A DNA stretch of 64,000 bases from Actinoplanes aureus (lineage in GTDB: Bacteria; Actinomycetota; Actinomycetes; Mycobacteriales; Micromonosporaceae). The stretch lies in assembly GCF_015704865.1 (NCBI RefSeq), contig NZ_JADQTO010000005.1:170691-234690 (forward strand), given 5' to 3'. Within the stretch, counting starts at the first letter, position 1, and the number at the start of each line of letters is the position of its first letter. Shown piece by piece: positions 56,711-64,000 of this stretch. The position numbers and the translations under genes were made by a program. The notes under the pieces were generated by a model. That model ran no database searches. It saw only the letters and a program-made list of their open reading frames with translations, and was not told the origin of the DNA.

Positions 56711-58185
56711 CGCCGCGCTGGCGGCACTGGACGCTGCGTTCCCGGCTGGTCCTGGTCGTCGGCGTCCTCACCGCGGTCGCCCTGGTGGTGGCGAACGTGG
56801 CCGGACTCGTGCTGATCCGCACCTACCTGCAGGACCGGATCGACGAGCAGCTGATCGGGATCAGCCGGCCGATGGCGGACCTGAACCCGCCGCAGAGCGG
56901 CTTCATCCCGCGTGGCGGCCGCTTCCGGATCGGCCCCGACCAGGTCATGTACGTCTACCTGCCGGACGGCTCGCTGGATCCGGTGCGCAGTTCCTCGGCG
57001 GACGCGACCCGCCCGGCGGTGACCCCGTTCGCCGAGGTGGTGGAGCGCGCGGCCACCCCGCGGCCGTTCACGGTCTCCAGCACGGACGGCTCCGACTGGC
57101 GGATGATCGCGGTGCCGTTCGGCCTGACCGGGGGATACGCGCTGATCGGCTCCTCACTGGACGAGGTGGAACAGACCACCGAACGTCTGCTGCTGATCGA
57201 CGCCGGCGTGCTGGTGCTGATCCTGGGCCTGCTCGGAGTGGGCGCGGCGTTCGTGGTCCGGCTCGGGTTGCGCCCGCTCACCGAGATGGAGCACGTGGCC
57301 GCCGACATCTCGGCCGGCAACCTCTCCGGCCGGGTCCCGGAACCCGATCCGCACACCGAACCGGGCCGGCTGGGCCTGGCCCTGAACGCCATGCTGTCGC
57401 GCATCGAGAACGAGGTCGACGCGCGTACCGCCTCGGAGCAGCGGCTGCGCCAGTTCGTCGCGGACGCCTCGCACGAGCTGCGCACCCCGCTCACCTCGAT
57501 CCGCGGGTTCGCCGAGCTGTATCGCCGCGGCGGGACGCCGCCCGGCCCGGCCCTCGACGAGACGATGGCCCGGATCGAGGGCGAGGCCGGCCGGATGGGC
57601 GTGCTGGTCGAGGACCTGCTCATGCTGGCCCGGCTGGACCGGCAGCGCGCCCTCGACCTGCGCCCGGTCGACCTGCTGGAGATCGCCGCGGACACCATCC
57701 GGGACGCGCACGCCCGCGCGCCGGGCCGGACGGTACGCCTCTCCGACGACTTCGAGCCGGCCACCGTCCTCGGTGACGACCACGGTCTGCGGCAGGTCGC
57801 CACGAACCTGGTGGCCAACGCGCAGAACCACACCCCGCCGGGGACGGTCGTGACCGTACGGGTCGGTCACGCTGACCACGCCCCACCGGACGAGACGGCC
57901 ACCTGTTCCGGCCCGGTGACCCTGAGCGCCGGGCGGCGGGTGGTGATCCTGGAGGTCAGCGACGACGGCCCGGGCGTGCCGGCCGAGCACGCGGCCCGGA
58001 TCTTCGAGCGGCTCTACCGCGCCGATTCCAGTCGTTCCCGCCTGACGGGCGGTGGTTCCGGGCTGGGGCTGGCGATCGTGGCGGCCATCGTGCACGGGCA
58101 CGGCGGCTGGGTCGAGTTGCACTCATCGCCCGGCGGCGGCGCGACGTTCCGGGTCGTGCTCCCGGCCGTCCGTGACGGCGCGTAG
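56707..58185 (+). CDS. Sensor histidine kinase
   Basis: A 492-aa membrane kinase with helices at about residues 12-35 and 160-185 flanking an extracytoplasmic sensor domain. A HAMP domain follows. The phospho-accepting H-box is FVADASHELRTPLTSIRGFA, and the ATPase has N (ATNLVANAQNH), G1 (EVSDDGPGVP), F and G2 (GGGSGLGLAIV) boxes. It pairs with the upstream response regulator. The signal may be an envelope-active compound. Confidence 0.93.
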   Translation: MTPRWRHWTLRSRLVLVVGVLTAVALVVANVAGLVLIRTYLQDRIDEQLIGISRPMADLNPPQSGFIPRGGRFRIGPDQVMYVYLPDGSLDPVRSSSADATRPAVTPFAEVVERAATPRPFTVSSTDGSDWRMIAVPFGLTGGYALIGSSLDEVEQTTERLLLIDAGVLVLILGLLGVGAAFVVRLGLRPLTEMEHVAADISAGNLSGRVPEPDPHTEPGRLGLALNAMLSRIENEVDARTASEQRLRQFVADASHELRTPLTSIRGFAELYRRGGTPPGPALDETMARIEGEAGRMGVLVEDLLMLARLDRQRALDLRPVDLLEIAADTIRDAHARAPGRTVRLSDDFEPATVLGDDHGLRQVATNLVANAQNHTPPGTVVTVRVGHADHAPPDETATCSGPVTLSAGRRVVILEVSDDGPGVPAEHAARIFERLYRADSSRSRLTGGGSGLGLAIVAAIVHGHGGWVELHSSPGGGATFRVVLPAVRDGA

Positions 58186-58250
58186 TTTTCCGAGGTTGTT
58201 CCCAGCTTTCCCCGAAGCTCCTCATAGCCCGCGGCTCCAGAGTGTCCGGC

Positions 58251-59426
58251 ATGAAGTTGCTGAGCCTCCCGAGCCGCCACCCGTCGCTGGTGGTGAACGC
58301 CGTGATAGGCGTCGCGCTCCTCGCCGGTGCCTTCACCGTGTACCGGACGTTCGCCGGTTCCGAGGACGGGACCGCCGCCGTGGCCTCCGAACGTACGGTC
58401 ACGGTCCAGCAGGGGACGGTCACCAGGACCGCCACCGCGGACGGGACCCTGGAGAGCGCGAGCACCGCCAGCGCCAGCTTCGAGACCAGCGGCACGGTCA
58501 CCGAGATCAAGGTGACGGTCGGCGACAAGGTCAAGAAGGGTCAGGTCCTGGCCAAGGTGGACCCGGCCGCCGCGAACCGCGATCTCGGCGCGGCCGAGGC
58601 CGACCTGGACGCCGCGCGGGACGCCCTGGACCGGGCCGAGGACGCCGGCTCGGACACCTCGGACGCGGAGAACCAGGTGACCGAGGCCGAGCTCAAGGTC
58701 GACGAAGCCGAGGCGGCGGTCGACGGCACGGTCCTCAAGGCCCCGATGACCGGCACGGTGACCGCGGTCAACGGCACGCTCGGCAGCTCGTCGGGTTCCT
58801 CCGGCTCGTCCGGTGGGTCGTCCCAGGGCGGCCAGGAGGGCACCACCGGCACGAGCACCGGCTTCGTGGAGATCGCCGACCTGACCAGGATGCAGGTCGC
58901 CGCTGCCTTTGCCGAGGCCGACGCGACAAGCCTCAAGGAGAAGCAGGCCGCCACCGTGACGTGGAACGCGCTCGGCGGTGTCCAGCAGAGCGCCCGGGTG
59001 GCCGCCGTCGACCCGTCGGCGACCACCACCAACAGCGTGGTCACGTACGGTGTGACGCTGACCCTGGACAAGGTGCCCACCGGTGCCAAGGTGGGCCAGA
59101 CCGTCTCGGTGTCGGTCACCACCGGCTCGGTGCCGGACGTCGTCCTGGTGAACGCGGCCGCCCTCACCACGGTCGGCAACCGGCACACCGTCACGGTGAT
59201 CACGAACGGCGTGCCGGAGACCCGCTCGGTGGAGATCGGGCTGGAGGGCGACTCGGCCACCGAGATCAAATCCGGTCTGACCGTGGGCGAGCAGGTCGTC
59301 GTGAAGACCACCTCGATCAGCGGCGGCTCTCAGCAGGGCGGGTTCCCGGCCGGTGGCGGCGGTTTCCCCGGCGGCGGGATGCCGGCCGGCGGGGGCATGC
59401 CCGGCGGCGGCAGGGGCGGCCAGTGA
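58251..59426 (+). CDS. HlyD/MacA-type membrane-fusion adaptor 2
   Basis: A 391-aa adaptor with one N-terminal helix (LVVNAVIGVALLAGAF). The layout is: hybrid domain (SASFETSGTVTEIKVTVGDK), coiled coil (DLGAAEADLDAARDALDRAE), a Ser/Gly linker (LGSSSGSSGSSGGSSQGG), beta-barrel, and a C-terminal glycine tail (FPGGGMPAGGGMPGGGRGG). It overlaps the ATPase start (GTGA), so this adaptor, ATPase and permease form the export unit. GTG 58242 is an alternative start. Confidence 0.85.
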   Translation: MKLLSLPSRHPSLVVNAVIGVALLAGAFTVYRTFAGSEDGTAAVASERTVTVQQGTVTRTATADGTLESASTASASFETSGTVTEIKVTVGDKVKKGQVLAKVDPAAANRDLGAAEADLDAARDALDRAEDAGSDTSDAENQVTEAELKVDEAEAAVDGTVLKAPMTGTVTAVNGTLGSSSGSSGSSGGSSQGGQEGTTGTSTGFVEIADLTRMQVAAAFAEADATSLKEKQAATVTWNALGGVQQSARVAAVDPSATTTNSVVTYGVTLTLDKVPTGAKVGQTVSVSVTTGSVPDVVLVNAAALTTVGNRHTVTVITNGVPETRSVEIGLEGDSATEIKSGLTVGEQVVVKTTSISGGSQQGGFPAGGGGFPGGGMPAGGGMPGGGRGGQ

Positions 59427-60124
59427 GCCGGCCGGTCCTGGAGGTCCGTGACCTCAAGAAGATCTACGGCACCGGCGAGACGACCGTGCACGCGCTGCGC
59501 GGGGTGTCCCTGACCGTCGAGCGTGGCGACTACGCGGCGATCATGGGCTCGTCCGGCTCCGGCAAGTCGACCCTGATGAACATCCTGGGCGCGCTGGACG
59601 TCCCGAGCTCCGGAAGCTATTTGCTGGACGGGGTGGACGTGAGCCGGCTCTCGGACGGTCAGCTGGCACTGGCCCGGAACCGGTTGATCGGCTTCATCTT
59701 CCAGGCGTTCAACCTGATTCCGCGTACCACCGCGGTGGCGAACGTCGAGCTGCCGCTGGCGTACGCCGGAGTGAAGCCGAAGGAGCGCCGCCGGCGCGCC
59801 ATGCAGGCCCTGGACGTCGTCGGCCTCGCGGATCGGGCCGGCCACGAGCCGAACCAGCTCTCCGGCGGTCAGCAGCAGCGGGTCGCGGTGGCCCGCGCGC
59901 TGGTCACCGAGCCGTCGTTGCTGCTCGCCGACGAGCCGACCGGCAACCTGGACAGCAAGTCCACCGCCGACGTGCTCCAGGTCTTCGACGACCTGAGCGC
60001 GGCCGGCCGGACGATCGTGATCATCACGCACGAGGACGAGGTGAGTGCCCGGGCCAAGCGGCTGATCCGTCTGGTCGACGGCGCGATCGTGACCGACGTA
60101 CGGCAGAAGCGGCGCCACGCATGA
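59423..60124 (+). CDS. MacB/LolD-type ABC transporter ATPase
   Basis: A 233-aa ATPase. Walker A is GSSGSGKST, the signature LSGGQQQRVAVARAL, Walker B LLLADEPTGNLD, and the switch His is in IIITHEDE. It overlaps adaptor 2 (GTGA) and the permease (ATGA). It powers the FtsX-like permease of the cluster. Confidence 0.95.
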   Translation: MSRPVLEVRDLKKIYGTGETTVHALRGVSLTVERGDYAAIMGSSGSGKSTLMNILGALDVPSSGSYLLDGVDVSRLSDGQLALARNRLIGFIFQAFNLIPRTTAVANVELPLAYAGVKPKERRRRAMQALDVVGLADRAGHEPNQLSGGQQQRVAVARALVTEPSLLLADEPTGNLDSKSTADVLQVFDDLSAAGRTIVIITHEDEVSARAKRLIRLVDGAIVTDVRQKRRHA

Positions 60125-61311
60125 GCCTTCTCGAAGTCGTCCGGTTCGCCCTGCGCGGCCTGAGCGCCAACAAGCTGCGCTCGTCACTGACCATGCTCGG
60201 CATCCTGATCGGTGTCGCGGCGGTGATCCTGCTGGTCGCGGTCGGCAACGGCTCGGCCAAGGCGGTGAGCGACCGGATCGAGGCACTCGGCACCAACACC
60301 ATCACCGTGATGAGCACCGGCCGGAGCAGCGCCGGCCTCACCACCGGGATCGCGAAGGCCCTTGACGACCCAGTGCTCGCCCCCGACATCAGGTCGATCT
60401 CGCCGGTGGTCAGTGCCTCCACGACTCTCACCTATGAGGGCGCGGAGCACGAGGTGAGTACGTTCGTCGGCACCACCCCGGCCTGGTTCAACGCTTCCAG
60501 CACCCCGGTCGGCGCGGGTTCCGCGTTCACCCAGGACGACGTGGACCAGGGCCGGCGGGTGGTGGTGATCGGGCAGACCGTCGCCGAGGAACTGTTCCCC
60601 GGGACCGACCCGATCGACGAGCAGGTCACCGTCGGCGGGGCGCTGTTCACCATCATCGGCGTCCTGGACCAGAAGAGCTCCACCGGCTTCCAGGACTCGA
60701 ACGACACCGCGGTCGCCCCGCTCACCGCGGTCCAGCAGGTACTCACCGGGTACGGAGCACTCACCTCGATCATCGTGGAGGCGGCCGCACCGGACCGGGT
60801 CGACGCGGTGCAGGGCCAGGTGTCGACGATCCTCGACCAGAAGCTGGACGTGAGCTCGTCGTCGAGCAGCACGCCGTACCGGATCCAGAACGCGTCGTCG
60901 CTGCTGGAGACGCAGACCGAGACCGCCGAGACGTTCACCACGCTGCTCGGCGCGGTGGCCGCGATCAGCCTGCTCGTCGGCGGCATCGGGATCACCAACA
61001 TCATGCTGGTGACGGTCACCGAGCGGACCCGGGAGATCGGCATCCGCAAGGCCCTGGGCGCGCCGCGCCGGGTCGTCCTGACCCAGTTCCTGATCGAGGC
61101 CACGCTGCTCAGCGTGATCGGCGGGGCCTTGGGGGTGGCCGCCGCGCTGATCGGCAGCCGGTTCGAGATCGTCGGGGTGAAGCCGGTGATCATGCCCAGC
61201 TCCATTGGGCTCGCCGTGGGCGTCTCGATCGCCATCGGCCTGTTCTTCGGCGGGTTGCCCGCCGCCCGCGCCGCCCGGTTGCGGCCCATCGACGCGCTGC
61301 GCTACGAGTGA
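60121..61311 (+). CDS. MacB-type (FtsX-like) ABC transporter permease
   Basis: A 396-aa permease: one N-terminal helix (LTMLGILIGVAAVILLVAVG), a large extracytoplasmic domain and three C-terminal helices. The FtsX signature is the segment GGIGITNIMLVTVTERTREI followed by GIRKALGAPRRVVLTQFL. With the ATPase it forms a mechanotransmission-type exporter, probably moving a peptide or lipid from the outer face of the membrane. Confidence 0.95.
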   Translation: MSLLEVVRFALRGLSANKLRSSLTMLGILIGVAAVILLVAVGNGSAKAVSDRIEALGTNTITVMSTGRSSAGLTTGIAKALDDPVLAPDIRSISPVVSASTTLTYEGAEHEVSTFVGTTPAWFNASSTPVGAGSAFTQDDVDQGRRVVVIGQTVAEELFPGTDPIDEQVTVGGALFTIIGVLDQKSSTGFQDSNDTAVAPLTAVQQVLTGYGALTSIIVEAAAPDRVDAVQGQVSTILDQKLDVSSSSSSTPYRIQNASSLLETQTETAETFTTLLGAVAAISLLVGGIGITNIMLVTVTERTREIGIRKALGAPRRVVLTQFLIEATLLSVIGGALGVAAALIGSRFEIVGVKPVIMPSSIGLAVGVSIAIGLFFGGLPAARAARLRPIDALRYE

Positions 61312-61321
61312 GGACTTCGCT

Positions 61322-61786
61322 GTGAACGACGAAACCGGTCTCTCCGCGGAACTGGCCGCCGCGGCGCCGAAGCGCTGGTGGAACAAGGGCACCGTCGCTC
61401 TGGGCGTGGCCGCCCTGCTGATGGGTGGTTTCCTCGGCGGCGTGCAGGCGCAGAAGCAGTGGGGCACGCCGGAGACCAACGCCGTGAGCGGCTTCCCCGG
61501 CGGCGGGATGCGAGGGAGCGGCGGCTTCCCCGGGCCGGCTCAGACCACGACGACGGCGGCGGCCGGTCCGACCACCGGCAAGGTCAAGCTCGTCAACGGC
61601 AAGACCATCTACGTGGAGACCGGGGACGGCACCGTCGTCACCATCAAGACCGGCAGCGACACCACGGTGGCGACCGCCGAGAAGGGCAAGCTGAGCGACG
61701 TGAAGGCCGGCGACTCGGTCACCGTCCAGGGCACGGCCGGCGACGACGGCACGGTGACCGCGACCTTGGTCACGACCACGAAATGA
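61322..61786 (+). CDS. Membrane-anchored DUF5666-like protein of the exporter cluster
   Basis: A 154-aa protein with one N-terminal helix (GTVALGVAALLMGGFLGGVQ), a Gly/Met/Phe-rich segment (FPGGGMRGSGGFPG) and a beta-rich C-terminal domain, GKVKLVNGKTIYVETGDGTV and GDSVTVQGTAGDDGT, which resembles DUF5666. GTG 61322 follows GAGGAC, 10 bp after the permease stop. It is the last gene of the cluster. Its FPGGG segment resembles that of adaptor 2 and the lipoprotein, a sign of shared function. Confidence 0.75.
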   Translation: MNDETGLSAELAAAAPKRWWNKGTVALGVAALLMGGFLGGVQAQKQWGTPETNAVSGFPGGGMRGSGGFPGPAQTTTTAAAGPTTGKVKLVNGKTIYVETGDGTVVTIKTGSDTTVATAEKGKLSDVKAGDSVTVQGTAGDDGTVTATLVTTTK

Positions 61787-61980
61787 GTTCGGCGTCACGC
61801 TGTGACGCTGACCTGCTACTACACCACGGAGAGTGATCTGGGTTACGGCAAAGCGGTGGCGCCGGTCACCCTCGTAGCGAGAGTTTTACCTGGTTGACTT
61901 GGGGATGAGAGACGAACGGTGGATTGTTGCAGAAGGAAGCGACGAAGCTTTCTCCGTCACTATCCGTCAAGGAGTGCGCA

Positions 61981-62208
61981 ATGCAGATCATCCGTAACGT
62001 CCGTGCCGCTCTGGCCGACCGCCGGGCCGCGCATAACGCCCACCGCCGTCTGAGCGAGGAGCTCGCCGCGTTCCGTACCGCGGCCGAGCGCACCGAGCTC
62101 GACCTGATGATCGGCCGTCACAGCGCCGACGAGACCCACGAGATCCAGGCGATCCTGAACCGGCAGGACGCTGAGCGCCGTTACCAGCACGCCATGCACA
62201 TGAGCTGA
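61981..62208 (+). CDS. Small charged helical protein
   Basis: A 75-aa Arg/Glu/His-rich protein that is probably one helical hairpin (RAALADRRAAHNAHRRLSEE, ERTELDLMIGRH). AAGGAG precedes ATG 61981. The 135 bp upstream hold an AT-richer tract. Function unknown. Confidence 0.7.
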   Translation: MQIIRNVRAALADRRAAHNAHRRLSEELAAFRTAAERTELDLMIGRHSADETHEIQAILNRQDAERRYQHAMHMS

Positions 62209-62217
62209 CACCTCGGT

Positions 62218-62250
62218 CCGCTCCCGGCGCCCGCGGGGCGCCGGGAGCGG
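62218..62250. terminator. Bidirectional terminator hairpin
   Basis: CCGCTCCCGGCGCCC (62218-62232) and GGGCGCCGGGAGCGG (62236-62250) form a perfect 15-bp stem with loop GCG. It lies between convergent genes, 9 bp after one stop and 6 bp after the other. Confidence 0.85.
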
Positions 62251-62256
62251 GACGTG

Positions 62257-63264
62257 TCAGTGCTCGGGCTGCTGCTGCTTCTCCTTGCGGGCGTGCAGGC
62301 TGCCGGCGTGCGCCTTGAGCGACGGGTCCTTGCCCGACTTGATCAGGCTGGCCACCGTGGTGATCACCAGGATGCCGATGATCACGCCGAGTGAGACCGG
62401 TGTGCTGACCTCGGGCACGCTCTCGCTGATGTCCTTGTGCGCCCAGTGCAGCACCAGCTTGATCCCGATGAAGGCCAGGATGATCGCCAAGCCGGTGGAG
62501 AGGTAGACCAGGCGGTCCAGCAGGCCCTTCACCAGGAAGAACAGGGCGCGCAGGCCGAGCAGGGCGAAGGCGTTGGCGACGAAGACGATGTACGCCTCCT
62601 CGGTCACGCCGAACACCGCCGGGATGGAGTCGAGCGCGAACAGCAGGTCGGTCCCGCCGATCGCCAGCAGCACCAGGAACAACGGCGTGAACATCTTCCG
62701 CCCGTCGACCCGGGTGATCATCTTGCCCTCGACGTAGTCGTCGGTCACCGGCAGGAACCGCCGCCCGGCCCTGACCAGGGCGTTGTCCTGCACGTCCGGA
62801 TCCTCGTCCCGGTGCCGGAACAGCTGCACCGCGGTGTAGAGCAGGATCAGGCCGAAGATCAGGAACATGAACGAGAACATGTTGAGCAGCGCGGCACCGA
62901 GCGCGATGAAGATCACCCGCAGCACCAGCGCGATGATGATGCCGAAGGTCAGCACCTCCTGCTGATACCGCTCCGGCACCGCGAAGGTGCTCATGATGAT
63001 CACGAAGACGAAGAGGTTGTCGACCGACAAGCTCTTCTCGACGATGTAGCCGGCGAAGTACTCGGTGCCGTACCCCCAGCCGGAGATGCTCGCGAAGACT
63101 ATGCCGAACGCGATCGCGACGGCGATGTAGAAGATTGACCAGGCGGCGGCCTCGCGGAAGCCGACGACATGCGGACGGAGCACCCCGAGAGTCAAATCGA
63201 GGGCGAGCAGGGCGACGATGACACCGATGGTCACGGTCCACCCGAGCGCGGAGACCTCAAGCAT
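62257..63264 (-). CDS. TerC-family integral membrane protein
   Basis: A 335-aa protein with about nine membrane helices and the TerC signatures EKSLSVDNLFVFVIIMSTF and GGTDLLFALDSIPAVFGVT, whose acidic residues are thought to bind metal. TerC/Alx proteins handle Mn2+ or support metalation of exported proteins and give tellurite tolerance. I looked for a yybP-ykoY manganese riboswitch upstream and saw no clear one. Confidence 0.93.
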   Translation of the reverse strand: MLEVSALGWTVTIGVIVALLALDLTLGVLRPHVVGFREAAAWSIFYIAVAIAFGIVFASISGWGYGTEYFAGYIVEKSLSVDNLFVFVIIMSTFAVPERYQQEVLTFGIIIALVLRVIFIALGAALLNMFSFMFLIFGLILLYTAVQLFRHRDEDPDVQDNALVRAGRRFLPVTDDYVEGKMITRVDGRKMFTPLFLVLLAIGGTDLLFALDSIPAVFGVTEEAYIVFVANAFALLGLRALFFLVKGLLDRLVYLSTGLAIILAFIGIKLVLHWAHKDISESVPEVSTPVSLGVIIGILVITTVASLIKSGKDPSLKAHAGSLHARKEKQQQPEH

Positions 63265-63348
63265 GCTTCACAGGATCTCGGAAGAAGCTGCAAGCCTGCT
63301 GAGTAACCCCGGTTTCCGCACACCCTTTTCCGGTACGCGCGACGAACG

Positions 63349-63424
63349 GTCCCACCCGTCGCGGCGGGCCGGCCGGGTGCCACTCCAGGCCGCACCCGGC
63401 CGCCGGCTCATGCGTCAGGCGGTC
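63349..63424 (-). repeat. Gene-end repeat element, copy H
   Basis: The hairpin end, GGCCGCC and GGCGGTC around GGCTCATGCGTCA, overlaps the last codons and stop of the dioxygenase gene. The middle shares CCGGGTGCC-ACTCC with copy G. The far end is GGTGGGACC. It is the most diverged copy. Confidence 0.6.
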
Positions 63425-64000
63425 TGGAAGGAACGCTTGGCCAGGCCCATCCAGAAGCCGTCGATCGGCTGCTCGGGTGCCGCCTCCGGGTCGCCGGAGG
63501 CGCCGAGGGTGAGAAACATCGGGGCGAAGTGCTCGATCGTCGGATGCGCGTACGGCATGCCGGGCGCGCGGTCGCGGAAGTCGGCGAGCTCGTCGATCGC
63601 GCCACGGGCCAGCGCCTCGGCGGTCCAGGCGTCGAACTCGCTGGACCAGCCCGGAGCGGCCGCCTCCGGCCGCCAGTCGCGCAGGAACGGCAGCCCGTGT
63701 GTGGTGAAGCCGGACCCGATGATCAGCACGCCCTCGTCCCGCAGCGGGGCGAGCCGGGCGCCGAGATCGAGCAGCCGGTCCGGCTCCAGAGTCGGCAGCG
63801 ACATCTGCAGGACCGGGATGTCGGCCTCCGGGAACATCACGGTGAGTGGCACGTACGCACCGTGATCGAGACCGCGGCTGGTGCGGGCGACGGCCTGGCC
63901 GTCCGGCATCAGCGCCGCCACCCGGTCGGCCAGCTCAGGTGCGCCGGGCGCACGGTACTGCACCTGGTAGTAGTGCGGCGCGAAGCCGCCGAAGTCGTAG
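63415..64000 (-). CDS. Class III extradiol dioxygenase, DODA type (5' end outside window)
   Basis: The last 195 residues of a LigB-like non-haem iron dioxygenase. At the right edge the frame reads YDFGGFAPHYYQVQYRAPGA, a hallmark of the DODA/YgiD group that opens catechols such as L-DOPA. GSGFTTHGLPFL and HPTIEHFAPMFL carry the later conserved histidines. The catalytic N-terminal histidines lie outside the window. The last codons, QTA and stop, are shared with repeat copy H. Confidence 0.9.
   Translation of the reverse strand, partial: YDFGGFAPHYYQVQYRAPGAPELADRVAALMPDGQAVARTSRGLDHGAYVPLTVMFPEADIPVLQMSLPTLEPDRLLDLGARLAPLRDEGVLIIGSGFTTHGLPFLRDWRPEAAAPGWSSEFDAWTAEALARGAIDELADFRDRAPGMPYAHPTIEHFAPMFLTLGASGDPEAAPEQPIDGFWMGLAKRSFQTA

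Noticed and set aside
63265..63348. Possible yybP-ykoY manganese riboswitch upstream of the TerC gene
   Set aside because: I could not find the conserved loops of that riboswitch in this short leader.

Overview
The window is high-GC actinobacterial chromosome: strong G/C bias at third codon positions, many GTG and a few TTG starts, ATGA/GTGA stop-start overlaps, Tat and lipoprotein exports, and many GntR, LacI, TetR, WYL and LAL-LuxR regulators. The gene set (MolR/Yeh-type MoxR operon, cutinase, PL1 pectate lyase, MacAB-type exporters) suggests a soil saprophyte of the Micromonosporaceae, Actinoplanes being my best guess; this is inference from families, not a database match. I saw no rRNA, tRNA, CRISPR array, integrase or intact insertion sequence. 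Both edges cut genes.

Layout. 1-3034: 2-oxoacid dehydrogenase complex (E1alpha cut by the left edge, E1beta, E2). 3035-9822: NAD-binding SDR, Tat-exported purple-acid-phosphatase-like enzyme, MFS transporter, a YdbS/YdbT-like membrane pair and a GNAT enzyme. 10088-22361: a five-gene minus-strand operon whose parts match the E. coli yehI-L-M-P-Q (MolR) locus: DUF4132, giant partner, MoxR ATPase, DUF5682-VWA fusion, SWIM zinc finger. 22458-23598: pectate lyase with readable promoter, operator and terminator. 23695-26371: an NrtR-type NAD-repressor gene divergent from an SPFH/NAD-kinase-like pair, with two NrtR-like boxes between them. 26693-33882: CooC-like ATPase, zinc exporter with ArsR regulator, phosphotransferase-like protein, GntR/deoC pair, acyltransferase. 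33907-35980: tandem paralogues of unknown function. 35988-43380: regulator/target pairs with visible operators (TetR/ABC-2-like, TetR/SMR, WYL), then LacI, cysteine hydrolase and methyltransferase. 43782-48134: small membrane and lipoprotein genes, a phosphatase and a LacI regulator. 48254-52370: giant LuxR regulator divergent from a secreted cutinase resembling PET hydrolases. 52518-61786: repeat protein, twin-cysteine lipoprotein and a MacAB-like export cluster with its own two-component system. 61981-64000: small protein, TerC, and a DODA-type dioxygenase cut by the right edge.

Structure not explained by genes. (1) A family of at least eight short GC-rich elements, mostly in convergent gaps, whose hairpin end starts at or within about 10 nt of a stop codon in six cases and always has the same orientation relative to a neighbouring upstream gene. 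(2) Two copies of a separate element of about 87 bp with nested stem-loops, 40 kb apart, each just downstream of a minus-strand gene. (3) Two minisatellites between genes (18 bp x 8; 32-36 bp x 4-5) and two tandem repeats inside the LuxR gene. These repeats and the NrtR-SPFH-NAD-kinase module are the most likely undescribed material here.
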